Part shown: positions 51,351 to 59,926 of the stretch, piece by piece
Layout of the letters: the number at the start of each line of letters is the position of its first letter
Numbering within the stretch: position 1 is the stretch's first letter
NCBI GenBank assembly: GCA_019637095.1
Contig: JAHBWG010000022.1
Span: 1 to 64,000, forward strand
Origin: Sandaracinaceae bacterium
Lineage (GTDB): Bacteria > Myxococcota_A > Polyangia > Polyangiales > Sandaracinaceae
Direction of reading: 5' to 3'
DNA: 64,000 nt
Made by a program: the position numbers and the translations under genes
The notes under the pieces: model-generated
Seen by the model: only the letters and a program-made list of their open reading frames with translations
What the model was told of the DNA's origin: nothing
Databases searched by the model: none

Positions 51351-52289
51351 ATGGGGCAGCATGAGGTCCCCGTGGCTGCCCCGATGACTCTCCCGCGCGC
51401 CATCGTGGCGCCCGGCAACTACGACGGCGTCCACCTCGGGCACCGCGCGCTCCTGGCGACCGCGCGCGACGCCGCGCGCCCGGGCGAGCCCGTCACCGTC
51501 CTCACGTTCGACCCGCACCCCGCCGTCGTGCTCTCGCCGCTGCGCGCGCCGACACCGCTGACTCTGATCGCGCGCCGCGAGGCGCTCTTGCGCCGGCTCG
51601 GCGCCGACGTCGTCGAGGTGGTTCGGTTCGACAAGGGCTTCGCCGCCCAGTCCGCCGAGGCGTTCGTCGCGGACGTCCTCGTGCGCCGCCTCCACGCCCG
51701 CGCGGTGGTGGTCGGGCCCGACTTCCGGTTCGGCAAGGGCCGCACTGGCGGCGTCGCGACGCTGCGCGAGGCGGGCCTCGAGGCGCGGGAGGTCGCGCCC
51801 GTCGAGCACGACGGCGCCGTCGTGAGCTCCACGCGCATCCGAGGCGCCCTGCGCGAGGGCCACGTCGAGGATGCCGCCCGCTGGCTCGGGCGCGTGCACG
51901 ACGTCGGCGGCACCGTCGTGCGCGGCGACGGTCGCGGCCGCACCATCGGCGTCCCGACCGCGAACCTCGCCTGCGAGCCGGTGCTCTTGCCGGCCGACGG
52001 CGTCTACGCGGTCGTCGCGCGCGTCGCCGGGGACGACGCGGTGCTGCGCGGCGTCGCGAACCTCGGCGTGCGCCCGACGGTCGGCGCGGGCCGCTCGGTC
52101 GAGGCGCACTTCTTCGACTTCGAGGGCGACCTCTACGACCGCGACCTCCGCCTCGGGTTCGTCACGCGGCTGCGCGGCGAGCAGCGCTTCGACGGCCTCC
52201 CGGCCCTGACGCGACAGATCGCGCTCGACGCCGCGCGCGCGCGCGCCGACCTCGACGCCGCCCACCGCGAGAGCTGGTCGCTGCTCTGA
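51351..52289 (+). CDS. ribF: bifunctional riboflavin kinase / FAD synthetase
   Basis: A 312-residue RibF. The N-terminal FAD synthetase domain shows APGNYDGVHLGHRAL near residue 20, FDPHPA near 58 and the SSTRIRGALREGHVEDAARW switch region near 162. The C-terminal riboflavin kinase domain begins near 185 (GRGRTIGVPTANLACE) and includes DGVYAVVARV. It makes FMN and FAD from riboflavin and ATP. ATG 51351 is taken as start, with ATG 51384 a close alternative that would put the first strand at the very N-terminus. No FMN riboswitch is seen upstream. Length is normal for the family. Confidence 0.9.
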   Translation: MGQHEVPVAAPMTLPRAIVAPGNYDGVHLGHRALLATARDAARPGEPVTVLTFDPHPAVVLSPLRAPTPLTLIARREALLRRLGADVVEVVRFDKGFAAQSAEAFVADVLVRRLHARAVVVGPDFRFGKGRTGGVATLREAGLEAREVAPVEHDGAVVSSTRIRGALREGHVEDAARWLGRVHDVGGTVVRGDGRGRTIGVPTANLACEPVLLPADGVYAVVARVAGDDAVLRGVANLGVRPTVGAGRSVEAHFFDFEGDLYDRDLRLGFVTRLRGEQRFDGLPALTRQIALDAARARADLDAAHRESWSLL

Positions 52290-52360
52290 GCCTTCGGAGG
52301 GCCGGAGACCCCGCGGATGGCGTGCTTCACGACGCGCACGCGGTCAGCAGCCCCAGACGC

Positions 52361-52385
52361 AGAAAAGCCCGCTTTCGCGGGCTCT
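52361..52385 (-). terminator. factor-independent terminator of tRNA-Ala
   Basis: AGCCCGC (52366-52372) pairs with GCGGGCT (52377-52383) around a TTTC loop. Read on the minus strand the stem is followed by TTTTCTG, and it lies 9 bases after the tRNA 3' end. It also stands after ribF on the other strand, where the tail is weaker. Confidence 0.8.
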
Positions 52386-52391
52386 TCTACA

Positions 52392-52464
52392 TGGAGCTGA
52401 GGGGGATCGAACCCCTGACCTCATGACTGCCAGTCATGCGCTCTCCCAGCTGAGCTACAGCCCC
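52392..52464 (-). tRNA. tRNA-Ala (anticodon GGC)
   Basis: 73 nt read on the minus strand. The acceptor arm pairs GGGGCTG with CAGCTCC with one G-T pair, the D arm is GCTCAGCTGGGAGAGC, the anticodon stem CATGA/TCATG encloses loop CTGGCAG with anticodon GGC, and the T arm is AGGGGTTCGATCCCCCT. The discriminator is A and the gene does not encode CCA. The layout matches alanine tRNAs closely. Confidence 0.95.
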
Positions 52465-52518
52465 GGAAGGGGCCAGAGTGATGCGTCGAGGAGCGCGCCG
52501 TGTCAAGCGGCGCGCGGA

Positions 52519-53634
52519 TCAATCGCCGGACTTGGGGCGCCGCGCCGCGGGCCGCTTCCCGGCCGCCTTCTTGCTCGCCTTCTTCGACGCGCTCGCGGGA
52601 GCGGAGGGCGGCTTGGCGTCGGGCTTCTTCGGCTTCGCCTCGCTGCCCTTCTTGGCGGGAGCGGCGGGCTCGCTCGCCTTGGGCTTCGCCTTCGCGCGCG
52701 CGGCAGGCTTCGCGCTCGCCGCCTTCGCGGCCTTCGCCGGAGCCGCCGGGGCCTCGGAGGCGCGCCGCACGCTCGGACGCTTCGCCGACGCCTTGGCCGT
52801 CGGCCGCGCGCCCTCGCGCCGGGGCGCGTCGGGCATCTCCGCCTCCTGCGCGGGCGCGGTCGCCGCGGGTGGCGCGCTCGGCTCGCTCGCCGCGTCGTCC
52901 GGACGAGCCGCCGCCGCCGCTTCCGCCGCGGCGGGGCTCGCGTCGCCGAGCGCCGCGGTCTCGCGGGCGTTCACCGCGGCGTCGCCCTCGCCCTCGGTCG
53001 CGGCGTCGCGATCGGCGTCGTCGCTCGCGTCGGCTGCGCGGGTGTCGGCCGCGGTGATGTCGGCCGCGCGGGCGTCGGCCGCGCGGGTGCTCGCCGCGCT
53101 GTCGTCGGCCGCGCCGTCGTCGGCTGCGCCGTCGTCGGCTGCGCTGTCGTCGGCTGCGCTGTCGTCGGCCGCGCTGTCGTCGGCTGCGCGGGTGTCGCTC
53201 GCGAGGAGCTCGCCCATGCTCGCGTCGAGCGCCGCGCGCTCCGCGGTGTCGGGGCGCACGCCGCCGTCGCGGAGCGAGGCGCCGTGGCGCTCACCCGCGC
53301 CGTTGCCGCCGCTCGCCTTGGGCCGTGGGCTCGCCGCGGACGGCGCCGCGCCGAGGGCCACGCTCGCCTCCATCGGGCGGCGCGCGGGGTCCGTCTCGCG
53401 TACGAGGTCCTCGGGTGGCGGCACGTCGGTCGGCGCCGGTCGCGCAGCGCGCGCGAGCTCTCCGATGAGCCGGCCGACGTTCGCCGCGCGATCGGCGAGC
53501 GAGCGCGGCAGCGGGAGGAGCCCGCTCGTCAGCCAGAGCTCGACGACCTCGCCCACGTCGGCCGCCACGTGCCCGCCTTCGCCGGAGCGGACGCGCTCGA
53601 GCAGCGCGCGGAGGCGTCGTGCGAGACTCGTCAT
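52519..53634 (-). CDS. Lys/Ala-rich (histone H1-like tail) protein with pentapeptide repeats
   Basis: A 371-residue protein of three parts. A helical N-terminal region (residues 1-65: MTSLARRLRALLERVRSGEG onward) has no family I recognise. An acidic middle has repeats DDSAA/DDGAA then D-x-R-A-A (about 145-205) encoded by a 15-bp tandem repeat at 53026-53200. The last 110 residues are Lys, Ala and Pro (AKRPSVRRASEAPAAPAK, KKASKKAAGKRP), like the C-terminus of histone H1 or AlgP-type proteins, and should bind DNA or other polyanions. The region upstream holds TTGACA. It ends 55 bp from the tRNA gene. Confidence 0.68.
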   Translation of the reverse strand: MTSLARRLRALLERVRSGEGGHVAADVGEVVELWLTSGLLPLPRSLADRAANVGRLIGELARAARPAPTDVPPPEDLVRETDPARRPMEASVALGAAPSAASPRPKASGGNGAGERHGASLRDGGVRPDTAERAALDASMGELLASDTRAADDSAADDSAADDSAADDGAADDGAADDSAASTRAADARAADITAADTRAADASDDADRDAATEGEGDAAVNARETAALGDASPAAAEAAAAARPDDAASEPSAPPAATAPAQEAEMPDAPRREGARPTAKASAKRPSVRRASEAPAAPAKAAKAASAKPAARAKAKPKASEPAAPAKKGSEAKPKKPDAKPPSAPASASKKASKKAAGKRPAARRPKSGD

Positions 53635-53643
53635 CGCAGGGCG

Positions 53644-53672
53644 GCGGTAGCACCGCGTCAGGGGGGTGTCAA
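53644..53672 (-). promoter_or_regulatory. TTGACA promoter of the Lys/Ala-rich gene
   Basis: On the minus strand TTGACA (53672-53667) is followed after 17 bp by TACCGC (53649-53644), and the ATG is 9 bases further on. The -35 box is perfect, the -10 box poor. As in the tatT region, the start codon would lie almost at the transcription start. Confidence 0.4.
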
Positions 53673-53746
53673 TCGCGTAGGTCCGCACGAACACGTCGCT
53701 TTGTTGACGTTCGCGGCCTCGCGGCCGAGCCTCGGGCGCTGCAGAA

Positions 53747-55423
53747 ATGCGCTCCATCGCGACCATCGGCGGGTGCCTGCTCGCGCTCGCGCTCGCCGCC
53801 TGCGACGCGCGCGAGGAGGCCGCGCTCCTCGAGGTCGCGGCGGTCGAGCCGCTGCGCATCGAGCCCGACCAGCGCGTGCGCGTCCGCGGCAGCGGGTTCC
53901 CGGCCGGCCGCGAGGGCGTGGTGCGGCTCGAGGGGCAGATGCATCGCCCCGGCGCGGAGCCGGCCGAGGTCCAGGTCGAGCTCGCGGCGCGCGCGCTCGG
54001 CGCGGACCGCGTCGAGGCGCGCTTCACGCGCGCCGCGCTCCGGGCGGTCGGCGGCCGGGGCACGCTGCACGGCCGCGCCGTGGTCTCGTTCGACGCCGCG
54101 CACGGCGGCGCGCGGGTCGTCGGGCGCTCGGCGCCCCTCGAGCTCGACGTCGCCGCCGGCCCCGCCGAGCGCGGTCGCGGCGAGCTCTCGCGCCGCAGCG
54201 CGGGCCGCGCGCTCATCGATCGGCTCGGGCTCGAGCTCGGCGAGGAGTCCTCCTCGACCCGCGGGCTCGCCATCGCGGTCGTGCGGCGCGGCTCGCTCGC
54301 GGAGCGCGCGGGGCTGATCGAGGGCGACCGGCTGGTCTCCGCCGAGGGCGTCCACGTCCACGACGTCGCCGATGTCTTGCCTGCACCAGGGCACGACACG
54401 TTGACGCTCCGCCTGCGCCGTCGCGGCGAGGCCGCGCCGTTCGACGTGGCGCTGCCGATCGACGCCGCGCACGCGCACGAGATCCGCCACGAGACGGTGC
54501 GCGCGCTCGGCATCGCCCTCGGGTGGCTGCTCCTCGTGCTCGTCCTGCTCGCGCCCTCCGCCGGGCTCGCCGACGCGATCGCCGGCGCGTCGCGCGCGGC
54601 GCCTCGTGGCCCGCGCACGCTGCGCGCCCGCTGGCTGCGGTACCGGCGCGGCCTGCCCGTCGTGGCGCTCGGCGCCGCGCTGGTGGCCGCGGTGCCGGCC
54701 ATCGATCGCGCGTACCCGCTGACCGTGAGGCTCGAGGTGCTCCTGCTCGCCGGGCTCGCGCTGCGCGTCGCGACGGGGTGGCTAGACGCGAAGGAGGGCG
54801 CGCGCGCGCGGCTCGTCGCCCTCGGTGGGGCGCTCGCGGGCGCGACCTTCGTCGTGGTGGGGCTGGGCGCGATCGCCACGCTGGGCGGCACCACGGACGT
54901 CGCGGCGCTCTCGCGCCAGCCCGCCGAGCCCTGGAGCTGGACGCTCGTGACCTCGCCCGTCGCGGTGCCGGCGCTCGCCCTGGTCTCGCTCGGCGCCGCG
55001 TGGCGCATCGATCGGGCTCGCACGCGCCTGAGCGTCTGGGTCGACGACCTCGCCCTGCTCGTGCTGGCCGCGACCACCGTCGCGGTGCTCTTCGGCGGGT
55101 GGGGCACCGACGCGCCCCAGGGCCCGCTGCGCTTCGCCCGCGGCGCGGTGTTCGCGGCGTCGGCGTTCGCCTATTGGCTCTGGCTGCGCCGCGTGCGCGG
55201 GCCGGCGCGCGCGCCGCGCGCGGTCGCGCTCGCCGGCCTCGCGGGCGTGGCGCTCGTCGGGCTCGGGACGATCGCGCTCGTCGCGCTCGAGCCTCCGGCC
55301 CCGCTCGTCGCGGTCGTCGCGCGCGTGGGCGCAGGCGCGGCCGCGATCCTGCTCGTCGCGGCGGCGGTGCGCCGCGCCGCCGGCCCTCGCCCGCGCCCCG
55401 CGCCGCTGCACCGCTTCGCGTGA
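53747..55423 (+). CDS. PDZ-domain lipoprotein fused to a multi-pass membrane region
   Basis: A 558-residue protein. Signal MRSIATIGGCLLALALAAC gives a lipobox with Cys at 19. A beta domain (about 35-145) like IPT/TIG folds (IEPDQRVRVRGSGFPAGREG) is followed by a PDZ domain (about 165-240: GLAIAVVRRGSLAERAGLIE, GDRLVSAEGVHVHDVADVLP). From residue 255 there are about eight membrane helices (LGIALGWLLLVLVLLAPSAG onward) and no protease motif. Such a lipoprotein-PDZ-membrane fusion is unfamiliar to me. It may hold or sense misfolded envelope proteins. No neighbour explains it. Confidence 0.72.
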   Translation: MRSIATIGGCLLALALAACDAREEAALLEVAAVEPLRIEPDQRVRVRGSGFPAGREGVVRLEGQMHRPGAEPAEVQVELAARALGADRVEARFTRAALRAVGGRGTLHGRAVVSFDAAHGGARVVGRSAPLELDVAAGPAERGRGELSRRSAGRALIDRLGLELGEESSSTRGLAIAVVRRGSLAERAGLIEGDRLVSAEGVHVHDVADVLPAPGHDTLTLRLRRRGEAAPFDVALPIDAAHAHEIRHETVRALGIALGWLLLVLVLLAPSAGLADAIAGASRAAPRGPRTLRARWLRYRRGLPVVALGAALVAAVPAIDRAYPLTVRLEVLLLAGLALRVATGWLDAKEGARARLVALGGALAGATFVVVGLGAIATLGGTTDVAALSRQPAEPWSWTLVTSPVAVPALALVSLGAAWRIDRARTRLSVWVDDLALLVLAATTVAVLFGGWGTDAPQGPLRFARGAVFAASAFAYWLWLRRVRGPARAPRAVALAGLAGVALVGLGTIALVALEPPAPLVAVVARVGAGAAAILLVAAAVRRAAGPRPRPAPLHRFA

Positions 55424-55550
55424 TCGTCAGGGGCGTCGCGGCGCCGAGGCGGGGCGGACGACGAGGAATCCTGCCGGTCTTCGAGGAGTCCTCCCGGCCT
55501 CCGCGCGGGTGCCCCGCCGTCGAGGCGGATGAGTCATCCTGCGCGGCCCC

Positions 55551-56018
55551 TCAGGGGTCGGCGCCGATCGTCACGCGCGCGTAGCCGCTGCCCGCGAGCG
55601 CGTCGATCGCGCCGATCATCTGCGCGTACTCGATCCCGTCGTCTGCCGTGACGATCACGCGCTCTTCGCCCGGCGCGATGCGCCGGCGGTGCGCGAGGTG
55701 AGCGCGCAGCGCGCCCGTGTCCCAGCCGCCCGCGGCGGCGAGCGGGATGCGCGTCTCGTCGCCGACGCCGCCGACCAGGTGGTAGCCGGCGTGATCGACG
55801 CGGACGGTCAGCGGCAGGGTCTCGCTCGGAACGTCGCGGTCACCACCCATCGGCGCCGGGAGCTGCGCCTCGAGCGACGAGAGCTCGTTCCACACCGCGG
55901 TCACCAGCAGGAACATCACGCAGCACAGCAGCAGATCGATGAATGGGATGAGCGGGATGTCCGCGTCCACCGCCTTCTTGCCGCTCGGCCCGTCGCCACC
56001 CGTCGAGATGCTCGCCAT
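55551..56018 (-). CDS. ExbD/TolR-type biopolymer transport protein (solitary)
   Basis: A 155-residue ExbD-type protein. The short cytoplasmic end leads into helix DIPLIPFIDLLLCCVMFLLV near 20-45, whose Asp is the proton-carrying residue of the family. The exported domain is a small alpha/beta fold (IVTADDGIEYAQMIGAIDAL near the end). It is almost identical in its helix to the ExbD at 60779, so these two are recent paralogs. No ExbB gene is next to it; it faces away from the kinase at 56123 with a 104-bp shared spacer. It may assemble with the ExbB at 60118. Confidence 0.86.
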   Translation of the reverse strand: MASISTGGDGPSGKKAVDADIPLIPFIDLLLCCVMFLLVTAVWNELSSLEAQLPAPMGGDRDVPSETLPLTVRVDHAGYHLVGGVGDETRIPLAAAGGWDTGALRAHLAHRRRIAPGEERVIVTADDGIEYAQMIGAIDALAGSGYARVTIGADP

Positions 56019-56122
56019 CGCCGCCTCCGTCGCCCCGTTGGTGTCCCTGCCGCGCGTGAGGTTCCTGCGATCTTGAAGTGTCCCGCGCGCGGCGGTGCGG
56101 TTACCCTTCGCCGGGGCCCCTC

Positions 56123-57280
56123 ATGGATCCGCTGATCGGCACGGTCCTCGATGGCCGCTTCCGCATCGCCCGCGAGCTGGGCGAGGGCGCGATGGGCGTC
56201 GTCTACCGCGCGGAGCGCGTCGGCGAGCCGGGCGCCGCCGCGGTGAAGGTGCTCAACGAGGACTGCAGCGCGCAGCCGGACTTGCGCGAGCGCTTCGAGC
56301 GCGAGGCGCGCGCGCTGTTCGGGCTCTCTCACCCGCACATCCTCGACGTGCAGGACTTCGGGATGACGCCGGACCACCGGCCCTACCTCGTGATGGAGCT
56401 GCTCGAGGGGCAGACGCTCGAGGAGATGGTGGAGGGCTCGATCCTGCCGCCCGAGCAGGCGCTCGCGCTCGGCCGCCAGGTCCTCGAGGGGCTCGCGTTC
56501 GCACATTCGCAAGGCGTCTTGCACCGCGACCTGAAGACCGAGAACGTCTTCGTCTCGCGGCGCGGCGACGGCACTTATCACGCGAAGCTGCTCGACTTCG
56601 GGCTCGTGAAGTTCGTCGACGACGAGCGCTGGGGGCTCGGGCGCAAGCTCACCGTGATGGGCTCGGTGATGGGCAGCCCCGCGTACATGTCGCCCGAGCA
56701 GGCGACCGGCGGCCAGGTCGACGCGCGGGCGGACGTGTACTCGGCGGGCGTCGTGCTCTACGAGCTCGTCACCGGGCGCTGGCCCTTCGAGCACGAGTCG
56801 CGCTCGGAGATGATGCGGGCGCACCTGCTCGAGCCGCCGCCGCCGGTCGCGGGCGCGCGCGAGGGGCTCGAGTGCCGCCCCGAGCTCGAGCAGCTGATCC
56901 ACAAGGCGCTCGCGAAGGACGCCGACGAGCGGTTCACCGACGCGCGCGAGATGCTCGCCGCGCTCGACGCGATCCCCGCGCCCGCCGCGTGGCTGCGCGT
57001 CGAGGCCGGTCGACGCGCGCCGCTCGCGGGTGGGGCGCTGCCGGCGTTCTCCGACCCGGGCCTCGCGCCCGCGGCCCTCGCGCCCGCGGGGCCGCCCTAC
57101 GCGTCGGCTCCGCAGCCGCCGATCGGGATCCCGCCGCTCCCGCCGCTGGCGCCGATCGCGCCCGTCCGGCCCTCGTCCATGTCGCGCGGCCTCGCGCTCG
57201 CGCTGGTGCTCGGGCTCACCCTGACGTGCGGCTTGTTCGTGGCCGGCGTCGCCGTCGCGCTGATGCTCGTGCGCGGATGA
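56123..57280 (+). CDS. Hanks-type Ser/Thr protein kinase, C-terminal anchor
   Basis: A 385-residue kinase beginning right at the catalytic domain. Marks: GEGAMG at about 17-22, lysine in AAVKVL near 39, HRDLKTEN near 134-141, DFGLVK near 159 and SPEQ near 190. A Pro/Ala linker (about 290-355) leads to a single helix (LALALVLGLTLTCGLFVAG) near 361-384 with no outer domain. ATG 56123 was chosen since it fits the family start; upstream codons read as GC-rich noise. It stands between a solitary exbD and the exb operon, so envelope-energy regulation is possible. Confidence 0.91.
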   Translation: MDPLIGTVLDGRFRIARELGEGAMGVVYRAERVGEPGAAAVKVLNEDCSAQPDLRERFEREARALFGLSHPHILDVQDFGMTPDHRPYLVMELLEGQTLEEMVEGSILPPEQALALGRQVLEGLAFAHSQGVLHRDLKTENVFVSRRGDGTYHAKLLDFGLVKFVDDERWGLGRKLTVMGSVMGSPAYMSPEQATGGQVDARADVYSAGVVLYELVTGRWPFEHESRSEMMRAHLLEPPPPVAGAREGLECRPELEQLIHKALAKDADERFTDAREMLAALDAIPAPAAWLRVEAGRRAPLAGGALPAFSDPGLAPAALAPAGPPYASAPQPPIGIPPLPPLAPIAPVRPSSMSRGLALALVLGLTLTCGLFVAGVAVALMLVRG

Positions 57281-57302
57281 GCCGAGCCCGCTCGCGGGCG
57301 CG

Positions 57303-57836
57303 TCACTCGACGCCGATGAACACCACCATCACGAAGATGATCACCGAGAGGATCCCCCAGACGCCGGCGAGGAACGCCACGAAGATCGGGAGGATGCTCT
57401 CGCCGTAGATGACGGCGGGCGCGAGCACCATCAAGAGCACGGCGATCAGCGCCGCGATGAGCGGCTTGTCGAACCCGGCGACGTCCATCCAGCCGTTCTG
57501 GGGCGGCGAGCCCCACAACAAGAAGAGCGTCAGGATCGCGATGAAGCCCGCCACGACCCCGGCCACCGCGACCAGCCCGACGAAGAGCCCGTCCCCGCCG
57601 ATCGCCGTGTTGCGCACCGCGACCGCGATGCCCATCAGCACCGCGAGCGCGACGATGACCGCCACCGCCACGACCCGGATGCCCTCGAAGCGGAACTCGT
57701 CGTCGTAGTCGAGCCAGGAGGCGAAGACGCTCGTCGCGCCGCCGATGCCGAGGAACGCGGTCAGCCCGAACGTGAGGATGAACTCCGGGTTCGCGACGAT
57801 CCCCTTGCCCTTCTGGATGGCTGCTTCGGTGCTCAT
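57303..57836 (-). CDS. multi-pass membrane protein, last gene of an exb operon
   Basis: A 177-residue protein with five membrane helices (about 17-42, 51-73, 78-105, 122-143 and 146-173) and no family I recognise. Its start is 6 bp after the second ExbD gene, so it is the fourth gene of the operon exbB-exbD-exbD-this. Unlike the standard ExbBD set it has no partner helix with Asp. It may be an accessory subunit of that motor or a brake on it. The end faces the kinase stop across 22 bp. Confidence 0.72.
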   Translation of the reverse strand: MSTEAAIQKGKGIVANPEFILTFGLTAFLGIGGATSVFASWLDYDDEFRFEGIRVVAVAVIVALAVLMGIAVAVRNTAIGGDGLFVGLVAVAGVVAGFIAILTLFLLWGSPPQNGWMDVAGFDKPLIAALIAVLLMVLAPAVIYGESILPIFVAFLAGVWGILSVIIFVMVVFIGVE

Positions 57837-57841
57837 GTCGG

Positions 57842-58426
57842 TCAGTCTCCGCCCTGCTGCAGGACGACGAAGTGGATGTTGGAGAACTCGGCTTGGCCGA
57901 GGGTATAGATCACTTCCGAGAGCGTTCGGAAGGGGATTCGCTTGTCGCAGATGATCTGCACGGTCCCCGTGAACGGCCGCGCGGGGTTCATCCGCTCGAT
58001 CAGCTTCAGGCGGTCGCGGTGCTGGGTCATCACGTTGTGCAGCGGCGTGATCAGGAACCCGGTCCCGCCGCCCTGCTTCTGGCTCGGGTCGACGGTGCCA
58101 TCGCGCCGCAGCTCGACCGTTGGACGACCATCGACGACGATCGTTCCCGGCTCGCTGCCCGACGGGAAGGAGATCTGGATCGGCAGCGCCTCCGATGGCT
58201 CGGCCCGCGACGTCGACCACGGGATCTGGAGGGTCGGGCCCTGCACGATCGCGGCGGCCTCCTGCGCGAACTGCATGATCATGAAGACCAGCAGGATCGT
58301 CATGACGTCCATCAGCGGGTAGATGTTGAGCTCCGCGTGGGCGCCGTGGACCTGGCGTCGCAGCTTCTTGCGGATGACCCGCTTGACCTGCGACATCGTC
58401 GCCGGCTCTTCGTCGGCCGCGCTCAT
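57842..58426 (-). CDS. ExbD/TolR-type protein (minus operon, second)
   Basis: A 194-residue ExbD-type protein with one helix near 35-55 (ELNIYPLMDVMTILLVFMIM), whose Asp is the proton-carrying residue. A basic leader (KRVIRKKLRRQVHGAHA) precedes it. The exported domain is longer than usual by about 40 residues, ending in VIYTLGQAEFSNIHFVVLQQ. The start overlaps the first ExbD stop by 4 bp (ATGA). With the neighbour at 58423 it probably forms a heterodimer inside an ExbB pentamer. Confidence 0.88.
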   Translation of the reverse strand: MSAADEEPATMSQVKRVIRKKLRRQVHGAHAELNIYPLMDVMTILLVFMIMQFAQEAAAIVQGPTLQIPWSTSRAEPSEALPIQISFPSGSEPGTIVVDGRPTVELRRDGTVDPSQKQGGGTGFLITPLHNVMTQHRDRLKLIERMNPARPFTGTVQIICDKRIPFRTLSEVIYTLGQAEFSNIHFVVLQQGGD

Positions 58427-59037
58427 CGCACCCCCGCCGAGAGCAGGACGTCGGGGAAGAGCGGCGTCGGCCCCGTGCCGCGCATCGCGTCCATCGTGCC
58501 GACGAGGTGCTCGAACTCGATCTCAGGGTCCGCGCTGAGGATCACGCGCGTCTCGTTCTCCCACTCGCGCTTGATCCGCTCGAGGCACTCGCGGAGCGAG
58601 CGGGCGGTCGGGCCCTCGACGTGCGTCGGGTTGTTCTGCGCGTTGCGCCCCTCGACCGTCCAGACGAGGCGGCCGTTCTGCGCGGGCACCGTGATCACGC
58701 GGCCCGACTGGATCGTCTCGCAGCCCGGCCCGAGCTTGCCGCCGGAGCCCGAGACGATGAGCCCGTTGCGGGTGATCGTGACGCTCAGGTTGAGCGAGGT
58801 CTGCCCGCTGTCGAGCTGCTGGCGCCCGACGCGGCGCCCGAGCGACGGGAGCTGCGCGTCGATCTGCGCGATCGCGAGGACGGCCTCCGTCGTCGCCAGG
58901 AGGAAGATGATCAAGTTGACGACGATGTCGAGGAACGGGACGATGTTCAGCTCGCCCATCTCCTCGGAGGGGTCCTTCTCGTGGAAGTTGGTGCGCTTGC
59001 GGATGTACGCGCGCTGTCGCGGCGAGAGCTTCGCCAT
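58423..59037 (-). CDS. ExbD/TolR-type protein (minus operon, first)
   Basis: A 204-residue ExbD-type protein. The helix GELNIVPFLDIVVNLIIFLL near 28-48 carries the family Asp. The leader is basic and short. The periplasmic domain holds two cysteines (GPGCETI and RECLERI) that may pair, and ends in LFPDVLLSAGVR. It overlaps the following ExbD gene by 4 bp and lies 13 bp after exbB. It differs clearly from its neighbour, so the pair is not a recent duplicate. Confidence 0.88.
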   Translation of the reverse strand: MAKLSPRQRAYIRKRTNFHEKDPSEEMGELNIVPFLDIVVNLIIFLLATTEAVLAIAQIDAQLPSLGRRVGRQQLDSGQTSLNLSVTITRNGLIVSGSGGKLGPGCETIQSGRVITVPAQNGRLVWTVEGRNAQNNPTHVEGPTARSLRECLERIKREWENETRVILSADPEIEFEHLVGTMDAMRGTGPTPLFPDVLLSAGVR

Positions 59038-59050
59038 CGCGGGCTCCGGC

Positions 59051-59674
59051 TCAGCGGCCCTTCAGGAGCAGGAGGTTCTCGAGCTTCATCGTGGCGCGCT
59101 CCATGTCGGTGCGGATCCGCTTCACCATCCCGTGGATGATGAGGTGGAAGATCATGCAGAGCACGGCGATGCCCAGGCCGAGCGCCGTGTTCCACATCGC
59201 CTCGGAGATGCCGTCCGAGAGGATCGCGGAGCGCTGCGAGGCGTCCGCGTGCGCGACCGCGCCGAACGCGCGGATCAGACCGGAGATCGTGCCGAGCAGG
59301 CCGATGAGCGTCGCGATGTTCGCGAGCGTCCAGAGCGCGGCGACGCGCTTCTCGAGGTCGGGCATGAGCTCGCTCATGCGCTCCTCCATCGAGGCGATGA
59401 TCGCGTCCTCGCCGCGGTTCACCTGCGTGAGCCCGCTCTTGACGACCTGCAGCAGCGGCAGCGGGGCCGCCTCGCAGAGCTTGATCGCGCGGTCGATGTT
59501 ACCCGCCTGCACCAGCTTGCGGATCTGCGCCATGAACTCCGTCGTGTTCACCCGGTACTTCGACAGGATGTAGACGAAACGCTCGGCGATGATCGCCAAG
59601 ACGAAGGCCAGGACCACGATGTTGACGAAGGAGAAGGGCGCCCCCTTCACCATGGCTTCCCAGATTGTGTGCAT
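59051..59674 (-). CDS. ExbB/TolQ-type proton channel protein (minus operon)
   Basis: A 207-residue ExbB/TolQ/MotA-family protein with three helices (about 15-35, 110-130 and 150-175). The second and third carry the family-typical LANIATLIGLLGTISGLIRA and GISEAMWNTALGLGIAVLCM, which surround the ExbD helix in the pentamer. It is the first gene of the minus operon, with promoter TTGACA about 150 bp upstream. The protein would use the proton gradient to drive the ExbD pair. Length matches the family. Confidence 0.89.
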   Translation of the reverse strand: MHTIWEAMVKGAPFSFVNIVVLAFVLAIIAERFVYILSKYRVNTTEFMAQIRKLVQAGNIDRAIKLCEAAPLPLLQVVKSGLTQVNRGEDAIIASMEERMSELMPDLEKRVAALWTLANIATLIGLLGTISGLIRAFGAVAHADASQRSAILSDGISEAMWNTALGLGIAVLCMIFHLIIHGMVKRIRTDMERATMKLENLLLLKGR

Positions 59675-59797
59675 CAGCCAGGCTCCTCAGTTCCTGTCGG
59701 CGACCACACGGACCCGCCAGTTGTACCCGGTCGACTCCGTGCTCGGCAATGGCGCGCGCTCCTGCTGCGTTCGGGCGACCGAAAAATCGCCACGGAA

Positions 59798-59826
59798 GCT
59801 AGCGTAGCCGTTCGCGGATTGTCAAC
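59798..59826 (-). promoter_or_regulatory. promoter of the minus exb operon
   Basis: TTGACA on the minus strand (59826-59821) is followed after 17 bp by CTAGCT (59803-59798), about 120 bases before the exbB ATG. The -35 box is perfect and the -10 box partial. Confidence 0.5.
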
Positions 59827-59926
59827 GACGTGCGCGCGCTGCGGGCCGGCGGGCGATCTTTTTGGAACTCGCCGCGGCGCGCGCGCTCTAACCGGACGCT
59901 CTCGCTCGAGAGCCTCCACAACGCTG

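Noticed and set aside
52361..52464. tRNA-associated genomic island
   Set aside because: The tRNA-Ala gene has an intact terminator and no integrase or repeated tRNA 3' end nearby.
53747..55423. Possible similarity of the membrane region to complex I subunit NuoH
   Set aside because: Only loose resemblance around a Pro/Trp segment; no conserved quinone-site motif could be seen.
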